From IMG/VR virus record IMGVR_UViG_3300008113_000094, positions 1 through 44,911 of that record: a stretch of 44,911 bases of DNA. The stretch is one strand, 5' to 3'. Each line of letters opens with the position of its first letter. The first letter of the stretch is position 1. The notes beneath the pieces are model-generated. The model was given only the letters and a program-made list of their open reading frames with translations. It had not been told where the DNA came from and made no database searches. Both the position numbers and the translations under genes were made by a program. Origin of the DNA: a virus. Below are positions 29,707 through 37,490 of this stretch, one piece after another.

Positions 29707-30561
29707 ATGAAAATCTATGATTGTTTTACATTTTATAATGAATTGGAACTATTAGATATACGTTTCGCAGAGATGTACGACCATGTGGATTTTTTTGTAA
29801 TTGTAGAAGCTACCACTACCTTTCAAAACAACATAAAGCCTTTATTCTTTGAAGAAAACAAAGACAGATATAAAAAATATCTGGACAAGGTGATACATGT
29901 TGTAACAACGCTACCACAAGATCACAATCCTTGGATCAATGAAACTGCACAAAGAAATGATATTTTAAAAGGTTTAATTGGGGCTGACCCAAACGATTTA
30001 ATATTAATCAGTGACGTAGACGAAATCATACGTGGCTCGGTTCTAGATTACATTAGGCAAGATCCAGTTGATTATTATCTGTTTCGCATGCCCTACTTCA
30101 ATTTAAGGTTCAACTATCTTTTGATAAACGAACCAGAATCTTATTTCATATGGGCCACTGGCTGTAGGCGTCAGTTTCTAAATAGTCCCGAGGAGTTGAG
30201 ATTATTACGCAAACAAAGCATGGACTACGGCTATGCATTACGCACCAACCGACTTGAAGTAATCGAACACAGTGGCTGGCATTTTACCTATCTTGGGTCG
30301 GCAGACTTTATTAAAAACAAAATTGTCAATTTTAGTCACATGGAATTAAACAAAAATGAAGTGTTAGACAACATCAATGTTGAAAAAAGTATTCAACTAG
30401 GACGAGGTTGGAACACTGTTGAACACAAGCAATTTGTTCCAGTTACATTTGATAGCTATTTTCCAACCAGTGCGTCTGTATATAAAGATCTAACTCTACA
30501 AGGCGAATTTCCTACAGTATATAATTATTTGCCAACACCTAAACCTCAGTGGCAGAACTAA
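29707..30561 (+). CDS. Glycosyltransferase family 17-like
   Basis: 284 residues from the ATG at 29707; a TTG start upstream would overlap the methyltransferase. MKIYDCFTFYNELELLDIR, FFVIVEATTTFQN and NDLILISDVDEIIRG (DxD-type metal-binding motif) match the GT17 layout, and GWHFTYLGSADFIKNKI in the C-terminal half is also characteristic. Eukaryotic members add bisecting GlcNAc; bacterial and phage members are uncharacterised sugar transferases. Likely role: adding a sugar to a phage or host surface glycan. Confidence 0.85.
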   Translation: MKIYDCFTFYNELELLDIRFAEMYDHVDFFVIVEATTTFQNNIKPLFFEENKDRYKKYLDKVIHVVTTLPQDHNPWINETAQRNDILKGLIGADPNDLILISDVDEIIRGSVLDYIRQDPVDYYLFRMPYFNLRFNYLLINEPESYFIWATGCRRQFLNSPEELRLLRKQSMDYGYALRTNRLEVIEHSGWHFTYLGSADFIKNKIVNFSHMELNKNEVLDNINVEKSIQLGRGWNTVEHKQFVPVTFDSYFPTSASVYKDLTLQGEFPTVYNYLPTPKPQWQN

Positions 30562-30563
30562 CT

Positions 30564-31280
30564 ATGAAAAAACATGCATTTATTATAACCAGTGCGCTAA
30601 ACACAAAGTTTGGTGTTTTTAACACTGAACAACGTTTACAACAAACAGTTGCAACCATTGACAGCATACTTGAGCGTGTGCCGGACGCTGTTATTTTTCT
30701 CATGGAGATGGCCGGCGAGCCACTTACTGACGAACAAAAAGCAGTATTCAATGATCGTGTTGACTTCTTGTTTGATTTTACCAACAACGACAAAGTTAAA
30801 AAAATCTACGAAAACCCAAGTTGGGATGTGGTCAAAAGCAGTACAGAAATGATGTGCTTCGCGGCCGCGCTGAAACAACTCAAAGACAACAACTTACTAG
30901 AAGGCATCGACCGAGTATTTAAAATCTCGGGTCGATATCAGCTGAATGATAATTTCAAAATAGATTATTATGAACAAGTTGGGCTTTCTAATAGAATTGT
31001 TATTAAACATAGACAAAAAAGTCAATTTGATTTTGCTGTTACGCAAGTGGCCGAACAGTACATGAGCAGACTCTGGAGTTTTCCAGCACATGAAATTGAT
31101 GAAATAATCAAGACCTATTATGAAATGTTAAAATTTATGGGCGAACGAGTTGCCGCTGGCGGCTATGTGGATATTGAACATTGCTTGTTTAAATATTTGG
31201 ATCCTAATAAAATATTAGAATTAGACACAGTTGGGGTACAGGGCAACCTTGGACCTAACGCTAGATTTATCAACGATTAA
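30564..31280 (+). CDS. Probable glycosyltransferase-like protein
   Basis: 238 residues. FIITSALNTKFGVFN at the N-terminus and DRVFKISGRYQLNDNF near residue 117 resemble the strand and acidic motif region of uncharacterised nucleotide-sugar transferases, with SFPAHEID and AAGGYVDIEHC later. I cannot assign a numbered family. Start is the ATG at 30564; a GTG at 30549 is also in frame. The position inside the glycosyltransferase run supports the reading. Confidence 0.55.
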   Translation: MKKHAFIITSALNTKFGVFNTEQRLQQTVATIDSILERVPDAVIFLMEMAGEPLTDEQKAVFNDRVDFLFDFTNNDKVKKIYENPSWDVVKSSTEMMCFAAALKQLKDNNLLEGIDRVFKISGRYQLNDNFKIDYYEQVGLSNRIVIKHRQKSQFDFAVTQVAEQYMSRLWSFPAHEIDEIIKTYYEMLKFMGERVAAGGYVDIEHCLFKYLDPNKILELDTVGVQGNLGPNARFIND

Positions 31281-31281
31281 A

Positions 31282-32184
31282 ATGAAAATAGAAAAAAGAA
31301 TCAACATACTTTTGCACAGAGCATCAGCTTTGGGCGATGTAATCATGACCACCCCGATTGTGCGCCAATTACATCAACAATATAATGGACTAGCTGATGT
31401 ATATGTTAGTACCAGGGTACCCGAAGTATTCAGAAACAATCCTTATGTAAAACAGGCCTTCATGGTTGGGGAAGTTCCTACTCATATCAAATTTGATGTA
31501 ATGATCAATTTGGATACCACATACGAAAGTAACCCAGAAAATTATTTTGTAGACTCGTATGCCTGCTATGCACTCGGGCATGCCAACATTGATAAAACAT
31601 TAGAAATTTTTGCATCCGACCAAGACGAGCAAGAAGCCAAATCCAAGATAAAAACTCTTGTGGGCGACAGCCCTTATATTGTTGTACATTTGAGAAACTG
31701 GGCTTGGTTAAACAAGAACATTGATATCAATACCTGGATTGAGCTATGTGAAAAGATTGTAGAGCGATGGCCCGATCTTAAAATTGTACAAGTTGGTACA
31801 GGTGTTGACCAATGGCTAGATGGCCACCCAAACTTGGTCATTGCCTTGAGTCAGTTTAGTTTGGCCGGTACCAAAGTATTGCTTGAAGGAGCCAAGGCAT
31901 TTATTGGCACAGACAGCGCACCATTCCACATTGCTGGGGCCACAGATACCAACATCATTGGACTGCTGACTCATTTAAAGCAGGAAAATATTGCTCCTCA
32001 CAGATACAATACACAAACTTATAAAACAGTGATAATTCATCCAGACATCGATTGCGTGGGCTGTTATACAGCTCTGCCTCGACCAATTGCAGAGATGTCA
32101 TGCAAACACGGAGATTTTAGATGCAACAAACTGTTTGACGTGTCGGCAATTTTAACAGAACTGGAGAAATGCATTGATTCCTAA
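31282..32184 (+). CDS. Glycosyltransferase family 9 (heptosyltransferase-like)
   Basis: 300 residues. ILLHRASALGDVIMTTPIV at the start, KAFIGTDSAPFHIAGATDTN (about 209-228) and NIIGLLTH are the donor-binding features of ADP-heptose transferases (GT-B fold). CVGCYTALPRPIAEMSCKHG near the end has four Cys, also seen in bacterial GT9 proteins. Cellular members build lipopolysaccharide core; here it may modify the phage or host surface. The end overlaps the following gene by 11 nt. Confidence 0.88.
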   Translation: MKIEKRINILLHRASALGDVIMTTPIVRQLHQQYNGLADVYVSTRVPEVFRNNPYVKQAFMVGEVPTHIKFDVMINLDTTYESNPENYFVDSYACYALGHANIDKTLEIFASDQDEQEAKSKIKTLVGDSPYIVVHLRNWAWLNKNIDINTWIELCEKIVERWPDLKIVQVGTGVDQWLDGHPNLVIALSQFSLAGTKVLLEGAKAFIGTDSAPFHIAGATDTNIIGLLTHLKQENIAPHRYNTQTYKTVIIHPDIDCVGCYTALPRPIAEMSCKHGDFRCNKLFDVSAILTELEKCIDS

Positions 32185-33043
32185 AAAAAATATTACGTTA
32201 GTCTGCGTAGAAAATAGAAACTATGAATTGGCCCAGGAAGCAATTCAACAATGTCTTAATCACATGGAGTTTGCAGACGTATTAGTTTTCAGTGACCGGG
32301 ATGATTTGGTGTCAGGCGCACGTCATGAAAAAATTGATAAAGAATTCAAAATGCCCGACTACAATAACATTGTGGCCAAAACCCTTGCACCGCATATCAA
32401 CACCGATCATGTGTTAATAATGCAATGGGACAGCATGATTTATAACCCAAAACGCTGGACAGATGCTTTTTTATTCTATGATTACATTGGTGCATTTTGG
32501 CCTTGGCATCCGCAAGGTTATCAAGTTGGCAATGGTGGCTTTAGTCTGCGTAGTCGTCGATTATTAGATGCATTGCACTCAGAAGATCTAATAGATCCCA
32601 AAGCCGCATACTACGATAACACCCCAGACGGCACACAAGAAGATAATCTAATGTGCATCAGGTACAAAGATCTACTGGCATCTAAGTATAAATGTCGATG
32701 GCCAGATCCGTCCTTGGCCAAGGAATTTAGTTATGAGCTAGGACAATGGGAACCAGACGCCTGGGGTTTCCATGGACCATGGAATGTGATTAGACTTGCA
32801 CCAAAAAGTACAGTAGAAAAATTTATTGAATATATGCCTTGGGCAAGCCTAAACAAAGACAAAGCACACCATGTTATATTTGAAGCATCCTATAGAATGC
32901 AAAATTTGGATTGGACTGAACGTTGTTGTCAAGGAATTCGGGCAAATAAAGATACAGAATTTTGCACTGTATTAGTAGAATGGTTTCGAAATGAAAATAA
33001 CCCGTTTTTATCCACAATTGAAACAGTCTTATTAAGATTTTGA
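32174..33043 (+). CDS. DUF5672-like glycosyltransferase
   Basis: 289 residues with TTG start preceded by GGAG 7 nt upstream; an ATG 5 nt upstream is out of frame. HINTDHVLIMQWDSMIYNP (near residues 73-91), YDYIGAFWPWHPQGYQVGNG and NGGFSLRSRRLLDAL match the DUF5672 family, which is found in polysaccharide clusters and regarded as glycosyltransferase-like. It closes the sugar operon; a new promoter follows at once. Confidence 0.8.
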   Translation: MIPKKNITLVCVENRNYELAQEAIQQCLNHMEFADVLVFSDRDDLVSGARHEKIDKEFKMPDYNNIVAKTLAPHINTDHVLIMQWDSMIYNPKRWTDAFLFYDYIGAFWPWHPQGYQVGNGGFSLRSRRLLDALHSEDLIDPKAAYYDNTPDGTQEDNLMCIRYKDLLASKYKCRWPDPSLAKEFSYELGQWEPDAWGFHGPWNVIRLAPKSTVEKFIEYMPWASLNKDKAHHVIFEASYRMQNLDWTERCCQGIRANKDTEFCTVLVEWFRNENNPFLSTIETVLLRF

Positions 33044-33068
33044 CAATAAATAGGAAAAGTATTATAGT
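33040..33068 (+). promoter_or_regulatory. Promoter upstream of small gene and nitroreductase
   Basis: TTGACA (33040-33045), 17 nt, TATAGT (33063-33068), overlapping the stop codon of the DUF5672 gene. Confidence 0.75.
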
Positions 33069-33095
33069 ATGAACTTTTATATCGGAGAAATCTAA

Positions 33096-33353
33096 ATGTC
33101 AACAATGCTTAGTCTCAAAAGCAGGCCTGTGGTCAGGTTCGATGTTTCTAAACCTGAACATAGACAAATCTTTTTTACTTTTCTAAAAACAAATTCTTGG
33201 ACCCATAGTCCTTATCGTTTTTATTTAGAAGATGGTTACCTTGACCTGCCATCACAAATGTATCAATGGATTGCCACATATTACCTAGGCAACGAGTTTG
33301 ATCCAGTCAAGGCCAAAAAGAAAACAGTCAAACGCACCAAAGCACACGAATGA
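33096..33353 (+). CDS. Small hypothetical protein with basic C-terminus
   Basis: 85 residues. Ribosome-binding site GGAGA upstream. Central aromatic-rich segment (FLKTNSWTHSPYRFYLEDGY) and a lysine-rich tail (KAKKKTVKRTKAHE). Similar small proteins with that central pattern are common in T4-like phages but uncharacterised. Overlaps the nitroreductase by ATGA. Confidence 0.7.
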   Translation: MSTMLSLKSRPVVRFDVSKPEHRQIFFTFLKTNSWTHSPYRFYLEDGYLDLPSQMYQWIATYYLGNEFDPVKAKKKTVKRTKAHE

Positions 33354-34015
33354 ATGTAGTTGACGCAGTGACGTCTAGACAGAGCATACGAGCATTTCTA
33401 GACCTGGCACCTGATTTAAAAACAGTATCAAACATATTAGAAAGTGCCGCACGAGCACCCAGCCAAGGTAATACACAACCTTGGCAAGTTAGAGTATTAA
33501 CTGGTAACGCCAAACAACAACTAAGTCAGTCAATTGTAGGCGAACTTACACTAAACCCAAAAGCCAAACGTACAGGGGCATATGAATACTATCCGTTGGA
33601 AAGATTTAGTCCTTGGGTTGATCGTAGGGACTGGGTTGGGCAACAGTTGTACGACAGTTTAGGTATTGCTCGCCGAGATGTTGATGGTCGACGTCAACAA
33701 ATGAATAAAAATTATGATTTTTTTGGTGCACCTGTTGGATTAATTTTTTCTATAGATCGTAGAATGCAACAAGGCAGTTGGCTAGACTATGGCATGTATT
33801 TGCAATCGGTCATGTTGTTGGCCAAGGAATATAATTTAGATACTTGCCCAATTGGCGCTTTTATTTTGTTTGAAGATCTTGTAGCCCGGCATTGCAAATT
33901 TGAACCTACAGAAACTATTGTCTGTGGAATGGCATTGGGATATAAAGATGCAGAAAAAGCTGAAAATCAATTTTTAACTGAACGAGACACTCAATTTATT
34001 AAATTCTTAGACTGA
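33350..34015 (+). CDS. Nitroreductase-family flavoprotein
   Basis: 221 residues. TSRQSIRAFL near the N-terminus and ARAPSQGNTQPWQV (34-47) are the FMN-binding features of nitroreductases; YLQSVMLLAKEYNLDTCPIG corresponds to the second FMN-contact helix. Reduces nitro groups, quinones or related compounds using NAD(P)H. Gene order with an oxygenase immediately downstream (TGATG overlap) suggests joint redox chemistry. Substrate unknown. Confidence 0.88.
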   Translation: MNVVDAVTSRQSIRAFLDLAPDLKTVSNILESAARAPSQGNTQPWQVRVLTGNAKQQLSQSIVGELTLNPKAKRTGAYEYYPLERFSPWVDRRDWVGQQLYDSLGIARRDVDGRRQQMNKNYDFFGAPVGLIFSIDRRMQQGSWLDYGMYLQSVMLLAKEYNLDTCPIGAFILFEDLVARHCKFEPTETIVCGMALGYKDAEKAENQFLTERDTQFIKFLD

Positions 34016-34488
34016 TGCTGTTATACAAAACAATAAAACTTGACATAGACGAACAGGCAATAATAAAAGTTTTGTCAAACGAATTGCGTGGCTGGGTTGG
34101 GTTTAGTCTCGATACAGAAAACAGCAGTTTGCAAATTGGGCGTGTCAGCGAAGGCGGGTATTATGCAAAACGCTGGACACAGGTAGAAGAAAAATTAAAG
34201 CCTTACATAGATCTAAGCCAAGTTGACTTTGACCCAGAAAAAAGTCTTGTTAGTAAAACTGGCCCAGGGGGCTTTGCTAAACCTCATTATGATTTAGGTC
34301 GTTCCGTAGCTTTATTAATTCCGCTAGGTGATAACAAAGGTAAACTTACCTTTCATATGCCATACCGGCATTTGCCAATTTGGCAACATCAATACACTGG
34401 TCCAACGCTGATTAGAAGCACCGTGCTCCATAGCATGTTGAATACCAGCAAAAAAGAGCGTTATTGTATACAGTTACACATTCGTTAA
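34015..34488 (+). CDS. Small 2OG-Fe(II) oxygenase-like protein
   Basis: 157 residues. KPHYDLGRS (His91, Asp93), LIPLGDNKGKLTFHM, STVLHSMLN (His139) and KERYCIQLHI (Arg149) provide a full H-x-D...H...R set in the order expected for the Asp-hydroxylase-like jelly roll. The shortest of the six oxygenases. Coupled to nitroreductase. Substrate unknown. Confidence 0.7.
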   Translation: MLLYKTIKLDIDEQAIIKVLSNELRGWVGFSLDTENSSLQIGRVSEGGYYAKRWTQVEEKLKPYIDLSQVDFDPEKSLVSKTGPGGFAKPHYDLGRSVALLIPLGDNKGKLTFHMPYRHLPIWQHQYTGPTLIRSTVLHSMLNTSKKERYCIQLHIR

Positions 34489-34490
34489 AC

Positions 34491-34519
34491 TTGACAATAA
34501 TTCCCATTTAATTTACACT
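34491..34519 (+). promoter_or_regulatory. First of three tandem promoters before the AAA ATPase
   Basis: TTGACA (34491-34496), 17 nt, TACACT (34514-34519). Confidence 0.75.
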
Positions 34520-34521
34520 AT

Positions 34522-34548
34522 AGGCACTGTAGAAATTGCCTGTTTTTT
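34522..34548 (+). terminator. Short terminator-like hairpin
   Basis: AGGCA (34522-34526) pairs with TGCCT (34537-34541), followed by GTTTTTTG. It may stop read-through from the nitroreductase operon. It overlaps the start point of the first tandem promoter. Between here and the next promoter there is also GTGTTGC-AAAAAA-GTAACAC near 34563. Confidence 0.4.
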
Positions 34549-34594
34549 GTGCATTTTTTACGGTGTTGCAAAAAAGTAACACTTTAGTACATGG

Positions 34595-34623
34595 TTGCCC
34601 AAAAACCCCATTAAATGTATAAT
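34595..34623 (+). promoter_or_regulatory. Second tandem promoter
   Basis: TTGCCC (34595-34600), 17 nt, TATAAT (34618-34623). Confidence 0.6.
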
Positions 34624-34685
34624 AGAGTTATTGTTAGTTAGAAGAGCACTAAAAAAAGCCGCTAACTAGATGTGCAATAAAACGG

Positions 34686-34714
34686 TTGACGCAAAAATCC
34701 GAATAATTTACAAT
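34686..34714 (+). promoter_or_regulatory. Third tandem promoter
   Basis: TTGACG (34686-34691), 17 nt, TACAAT (34709-34714); start near 34721, giving a 28-nt leader with AGGAG before the ATPase. Confidence 0.75.
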
Positions 34715-34748
34715 AGAGTTGTTCGGTTAACAAATAGGAGCTAGATAA

Positions 34749-35768
34749 ATGTCACAAGCATTCGTTCGTATTAAAAACGGTAACTATCGCAACAAAGATG
34801 TTTCCGGTATGGTTTTTGAACTGGTTCAGCAGTACCAATCTACTGCCAAAAGTCAGTTTGTAACAGTTAAAAATGGTGGACAGTTTCCAGGCTTCCCTGA
34901 TACTATCCGTGTCAACGTCGACAGCGTGTCGGCTTATGAATTTGTAAATGGAGAGGCACCTGTGATTGAAGATACAGTTGAACAAACAATTGAAACTGAC
35001 GAAGAAGCAATGACTCGTATTCGTGAGCGTTTTGAAATCTTGCATGAGATGACCAAAGCGGCCACTTCCGGTGACATCCGTGCTATGATTGTGAGCGGCC
35101 CACCTGGCGTAGGCAAGAGCTTTGGTGTAGAACAAGAAGTTGAGAAGGCCACACTGTTTGATCAGATTGCTGGACGCAAACTTCGTGCCGAAGTTGTCAA
35201 AGGCAGTGCCACGCCAATTGGCCTGTACCAAGCCTTGTACAAATACAGTGACCCTAACTGTGTACTGGTGTTTGACGACTGCGATTCGATCTTGTTGGAC
35301 GATGTCTGCTTGAACTTGCTGAAAGGTGCTCTTGACAGCGGCAAGAAGCGTAAGATTTCATGGTTGTCGGAGTCAAGTGCTCTGCGCCGTGAAGGTATCC
35401 CAGACAGCTTCGAGTTCAAGGGTAGTGTTATCTTTATCACCAACTTGAAGTTCGACACAATGAAGAGCCAGAAGTTGCGTGACCACTTGGATGCCTTGCA
35501 AAGTCGTTGCCACTACTTGGACTTGACCTTGGACACCATGCGTGACAAGATCCTGCGTATCAAGCAAATTGCCAAGGACGGCGTTTTGTTTGCAGACTAC
35601 GACTTCGACGAGTGTGTGCAAGACGAGATTATTGGGTTTATGGACACCAACAAGAACAAGTTGCGTGAAATGAGCTTGCGTATGGCGCTCAAGATTGCAG
35701 ACTTGCGTAAGAGCTTTCCGTTAAACTGGAAGCGTATGGCTGAGACAACTTGCATGCGGAGTGCCTGA
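34749..35768 (+). CDS. AAA-family ATPase
   Basis: 339 residues. The N-terminal 70 residues form a small beta domain (FVRIKNGNYRNKDVSGM, NGGQFPGFPDTIRV). The ATPase core has Walker A SGPPGVGKS (116-124), Walker B VLVFDDCDS (172-180), sensor region VIFITNLKFD and an arginine-rich lid. Similar AAA proteins are common in large T4-like phages, function unclear. Base composition in the second half is visibly richer in G and C than the flanks, with repeated use of codons such as CGT, CTG, AAG and GAC, consistent with strong expression. Three tandem promoters support this. Confidence 0.85.
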   Translation: MSQAFVRIKNGNYRNKDVSGMVFELVQQYQSTAKSQFVTVKNGGQFPGFPDTIRVNVDSVSAYEFVNGEAPVIEDTVEQTIETDEEAMTRIRERFEILHEMTKAATSGDIRAMIVSGPPGVGKSFGVEQEVEKATLFDQIAGRKLRAEVVKGSATPIGLYQALYKYSDPNCVLVFDDCDSILLDDVCLNLLKGALDSGKKRKISWLSESSALRREGIPDSFEFKGSVIFITNLKFDTMKSQKLRDHLDALQSRCHYLDLTLDTMRDKILRIKQIAKDGVLFADYDFDECVQDEIIGFMDTNKNKLREMSLRMALKIADLRKSFPLNWKRMAETTCMRSA

Positions 35769-35769
35769 T

Positions 35770-35859
35770 ATGGCTTGGTTGGGTGTCATACTGTTGATTC
35801 TAGTAGGACACCCAATCCTGGCAGTGTTATTGGCATTTTTTATCTTGATGTTAGATTAA
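35770..35859 (+). CDS. 29-residue membrane peptide
   Basis: Reads MAWLGVILLILVGHPILAVL then LAFFILMLD, almost entirely hydrophobic, one transmembrane helix. The ATG follows the ATPase stop (TGA at 35766-35768) by one base, without its own ribosome-binding site, so translation would be coupled. Too short to classify; single-helix phage peptides often act on the host membrane. Confidence 0.5.
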   Translation: MAWLGVILLILVGHPILAVLLAFFILMLD

Positions 35860-35873
35860 CCGGAGTGCTTAAA

Positions 35874-36077
35874 ATGAATAAACTTGTTTTGGTAGGTGCT
35901 GGTATTGGGTTTTTTGTACTGCTGAGCTTTTTGTTTTCTTTGCCTGTTTACTTGTTGTGGAACGGGTGTTTGGTTGATGCAGTTACAGTGGTCAAAGAAA
36001 TCACTTGGTTGCAGGCCTGGGGCATCTCTTTCCTGACCAGTTTGTTGTTTAAACCCAATATAGTTAACAAGGATTGA
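35874..36077 (+). CDS. 67-residue membrane protein
   Basis: Start at ATG 35874 with GGAG upstream; an earlier in-frame start gives an unlikely extension. Two hydrophobic segments (LVLVGAGIGFFVLLSFLF and about 45-60, AWGISFLTSLLF) separated by a short polar stretch. Likely an inner-membrane protein. It follows the hydrophobic 29-residue peptide and may act with it; holin-like or lysis-control function is conceivable but unsupported by any lysin nearby. Confidence 0.6.
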   Translation: MNKLVLVGAGIGFFVLLSFLFSLPVYLLWNGCLVDAVTVVKEITWLQAWGISFLTSLLFKPNIVNKD

Positions 36078-36078
36078 C

Positions 36079-36189
36079 ATGTACAAGATTTATGATGGTG
36101 ATTTGTTTTTGTTTACTGTGGATACCGCAGACGAAGCAGATGAACAGAGACAGCAAGGTTTTACCGTTGAGGAAATGGTCGTAAGTTAA
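36079..36189 (+). CDS. 36-residue acidic peptide
   Basis: Begins MYKIYDGDLFLFTVDTADEA and ends EEMVVS. AAGGA lies 5-10 nt upstream of the ATG. It resembles the small acidic proteins of about this size in T4-like phages with a TVDTADEADE core. Last gene before the terminator. Confidence 0.55.
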   Translation: MYKIYDGDLFLFTVDTADEADEQRQQGFTVEEMVVS

Positions 36190-36245
36190 CCCCTGCAGTG
36201 TGCGTAAGAGGCAATGTCAATAAGTCCTCTTCCGATAAGATACAA

Positions 36246-36282
36246 TTTGATTGCTTTTTTTCTAGCTCCTAAAGCAATCAAA
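36246..36282 (+). repeat. 12-bp inverted repeat
   Basis: TTTGATTGCTTT (36246-36257) with AAAGCAATCAAA (36271-36282), 13-nt loop. A long perfect stem just in front of the terminator; probably an RNA 3'-end stabiliser or first terminator stem. Confidence 0.7.
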
Positions 36283-36287
36283 TTTTT

Positions 36288-36312
36288 AGCCCTCTTTGGA
36301 GGGCTTTTTTTT
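36288..36312 (+). terminator. Rho-independent terminator
   Basis: AGCCCTC-TTTG-GAGGGCT followed by seven T. Ends the ATPase operon and overlaps the -35 region of the next promoter. Confidence 0.9.
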
Positions 36313-36340
36313 GACTATGCAATCTACATTGTGTTAAAAT
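36311..36340 (+). promoter_or_regulatory. Promoter of the HARP-like gene/uvsW operon
   Basis: TTGACT (36311-36316), 18 nt, TAAAAT (36335-36340). Predicted start falls on the ATG at 36347, giving a leaderless message. Confidence 0.6.
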
Positions 36341-36348
36341 AACACAAT
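36328..36348 (+). promoter_or_regulatory. Palindromic operator-like sequence over -10 and start codon
   Basis: ATTGTGTTA-AAA-TAACACAAT, perfect 9-bp inverted repeat. It covers the -10 box and the first two bases of the start codon, an ideal repressor site. Confidence 0.65.
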
Positions 36349-37489
36349 GAAACAATTTCCAACAGTTGAAGACTACCTTGAGATCATTGCCGGGTACAAA
36401 GACTTCAATGGGCAGGCTAAACAATATCTTTTTATGCCAGACCCTTCGATAAACTTGGCCAGGTATGATGTCAGTGTAGTTGGCAAAATGGCCGAAACCA
36501 CGGCAACCGGACACCCACTTAGTGATGGGCAAGGGCCATTGGCTTGCAAAATAATTATTAAATATAAAAAGCAATTGGCGCAACACGGAGTGGACATTGC
36601 CCCAATAGAAACCAATCCATCTTTTAGACGCTCGTTGCGTAAAATTGATAGAGAAGAAAAAGTCTGGGTAGAAGGCAATTATCTTTACATGAAGTTTCCC
36701 TACAATGCAGAGCGTATCACTCAATTGCGTGGTTGGGTCAACGAAGGACAAGGTCATGTTGAGTTCAACCGAGATTTGAGACTATGGGTGTTTAATTTAA
36801 CTGAGGCCAATGTTAACTGGGCTTATACCTTTGCAGAAACGCAGAAATTTCAAATTGATCCAAGTGTGCAAATTCTCATGGACAAGATACTTGAAGCAGA
36901 AAAAAATAATTTTGAAATCAAGTTGACAAAAGAAAACGATACCTACACTATAATTAATGCTGAAAAAAATCTAATAGAATATGTCGACACTCACGTTGGG
37001 TTCAACGATGGCATTGCACTAGTGGATGCCAGTGTCAATTTATGCTACACAGTTGACGATTCTTTGTTAGATCAATTGGTCACAGACAGCAGTATTAAAA
37101 AGTTTTTTCAAGTAAAAGAAATAAAAATAGGTACAGACTTAGAAGAATTGAGTCCAGTATTTGAGTATGCACGTACTACAAATAGATATCCTATCTACAT
37201 CTATCAACCAAATTTGGTTGATATAAAACATTCCAAGATTGAAGAACTGGTGAGTAAGTACTTTACAGCGTCAGAAATATTCAAATTGGGAAACAACAAA
37301 CTAGTAGACAATGTCCCAGACGATGTAAAAGTAATTTTTACTCACAAGCTGACCAAGCAGACTCCTAAACAAATACCCATGTTAATTACATTTGCTGGAT
37401 TAATTTATGGCGGAGATAAAAGTCTATGGTTGCAAAAGGCCGAGAGAATAGTGTATAGTTGTCACGAAGTGTATAGCAAAAAGAAATAA
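36347..37489 (+). CDS. HARP-like domain protein linked to UvsW
   Basis: 380 residues. Residues 103-158 (VWVEGNYLYMKFPYNAERIT, LRGWVNEGQGHVEFNRDLRL, WVFNL) follow the pattern of HARP-type modules of SMARCAL1-like annealing helicases: FPYN, then a Gly-containing turn and a K/R-x-W-x-F strand. The rest looks alpha/beta without known motifs. It directly precedes the uvsW helicase, separated by one base, so it may be a DNA-junction-recognition partner for that helicase. The similarity is by eye. Confidence 0.5.
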   Translation: MKQFPTVEDYLEIIAGYKDFNGQAKQYLFMPDPSINLARYDVSVVGKMAETTATGHPLSDGQGPLACKIIIKYKKQLAQHGVDIAPIETNPSFRRSLRKIDREEKVWVEGNYLYMKFPYNAERITQLRGWVNEGQGHVEFNRDLRLWVFNLTEANVNWAYTFAETQKFQIDPSVQILMDKILEAEKNNFEIKLTKENDTYTIINAEKNLIEYVDTHVGFNDGIALVDASVNLCYTVDDSLLDQLVTDSSIKKFFQVKEIKIGTDLEELSPVFEYARTTNRYPIYIYQPNLVDIKHSKIEELVSKYFTASEIFKLGNNKLVDNVPDDVKVIFTHKLTKQTPKQIPMLITFAGLIYGGDKSLWLQKAERIVYSCHEVYSKKK

Positions 37490-37490
37490 C

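Noticed and set aside
35770-36077. Holin-lysis cassette
   Set aside because: The two membrane proteins are small enough, but no endolysin or spanin is nearby, so no lysis role is claimed.
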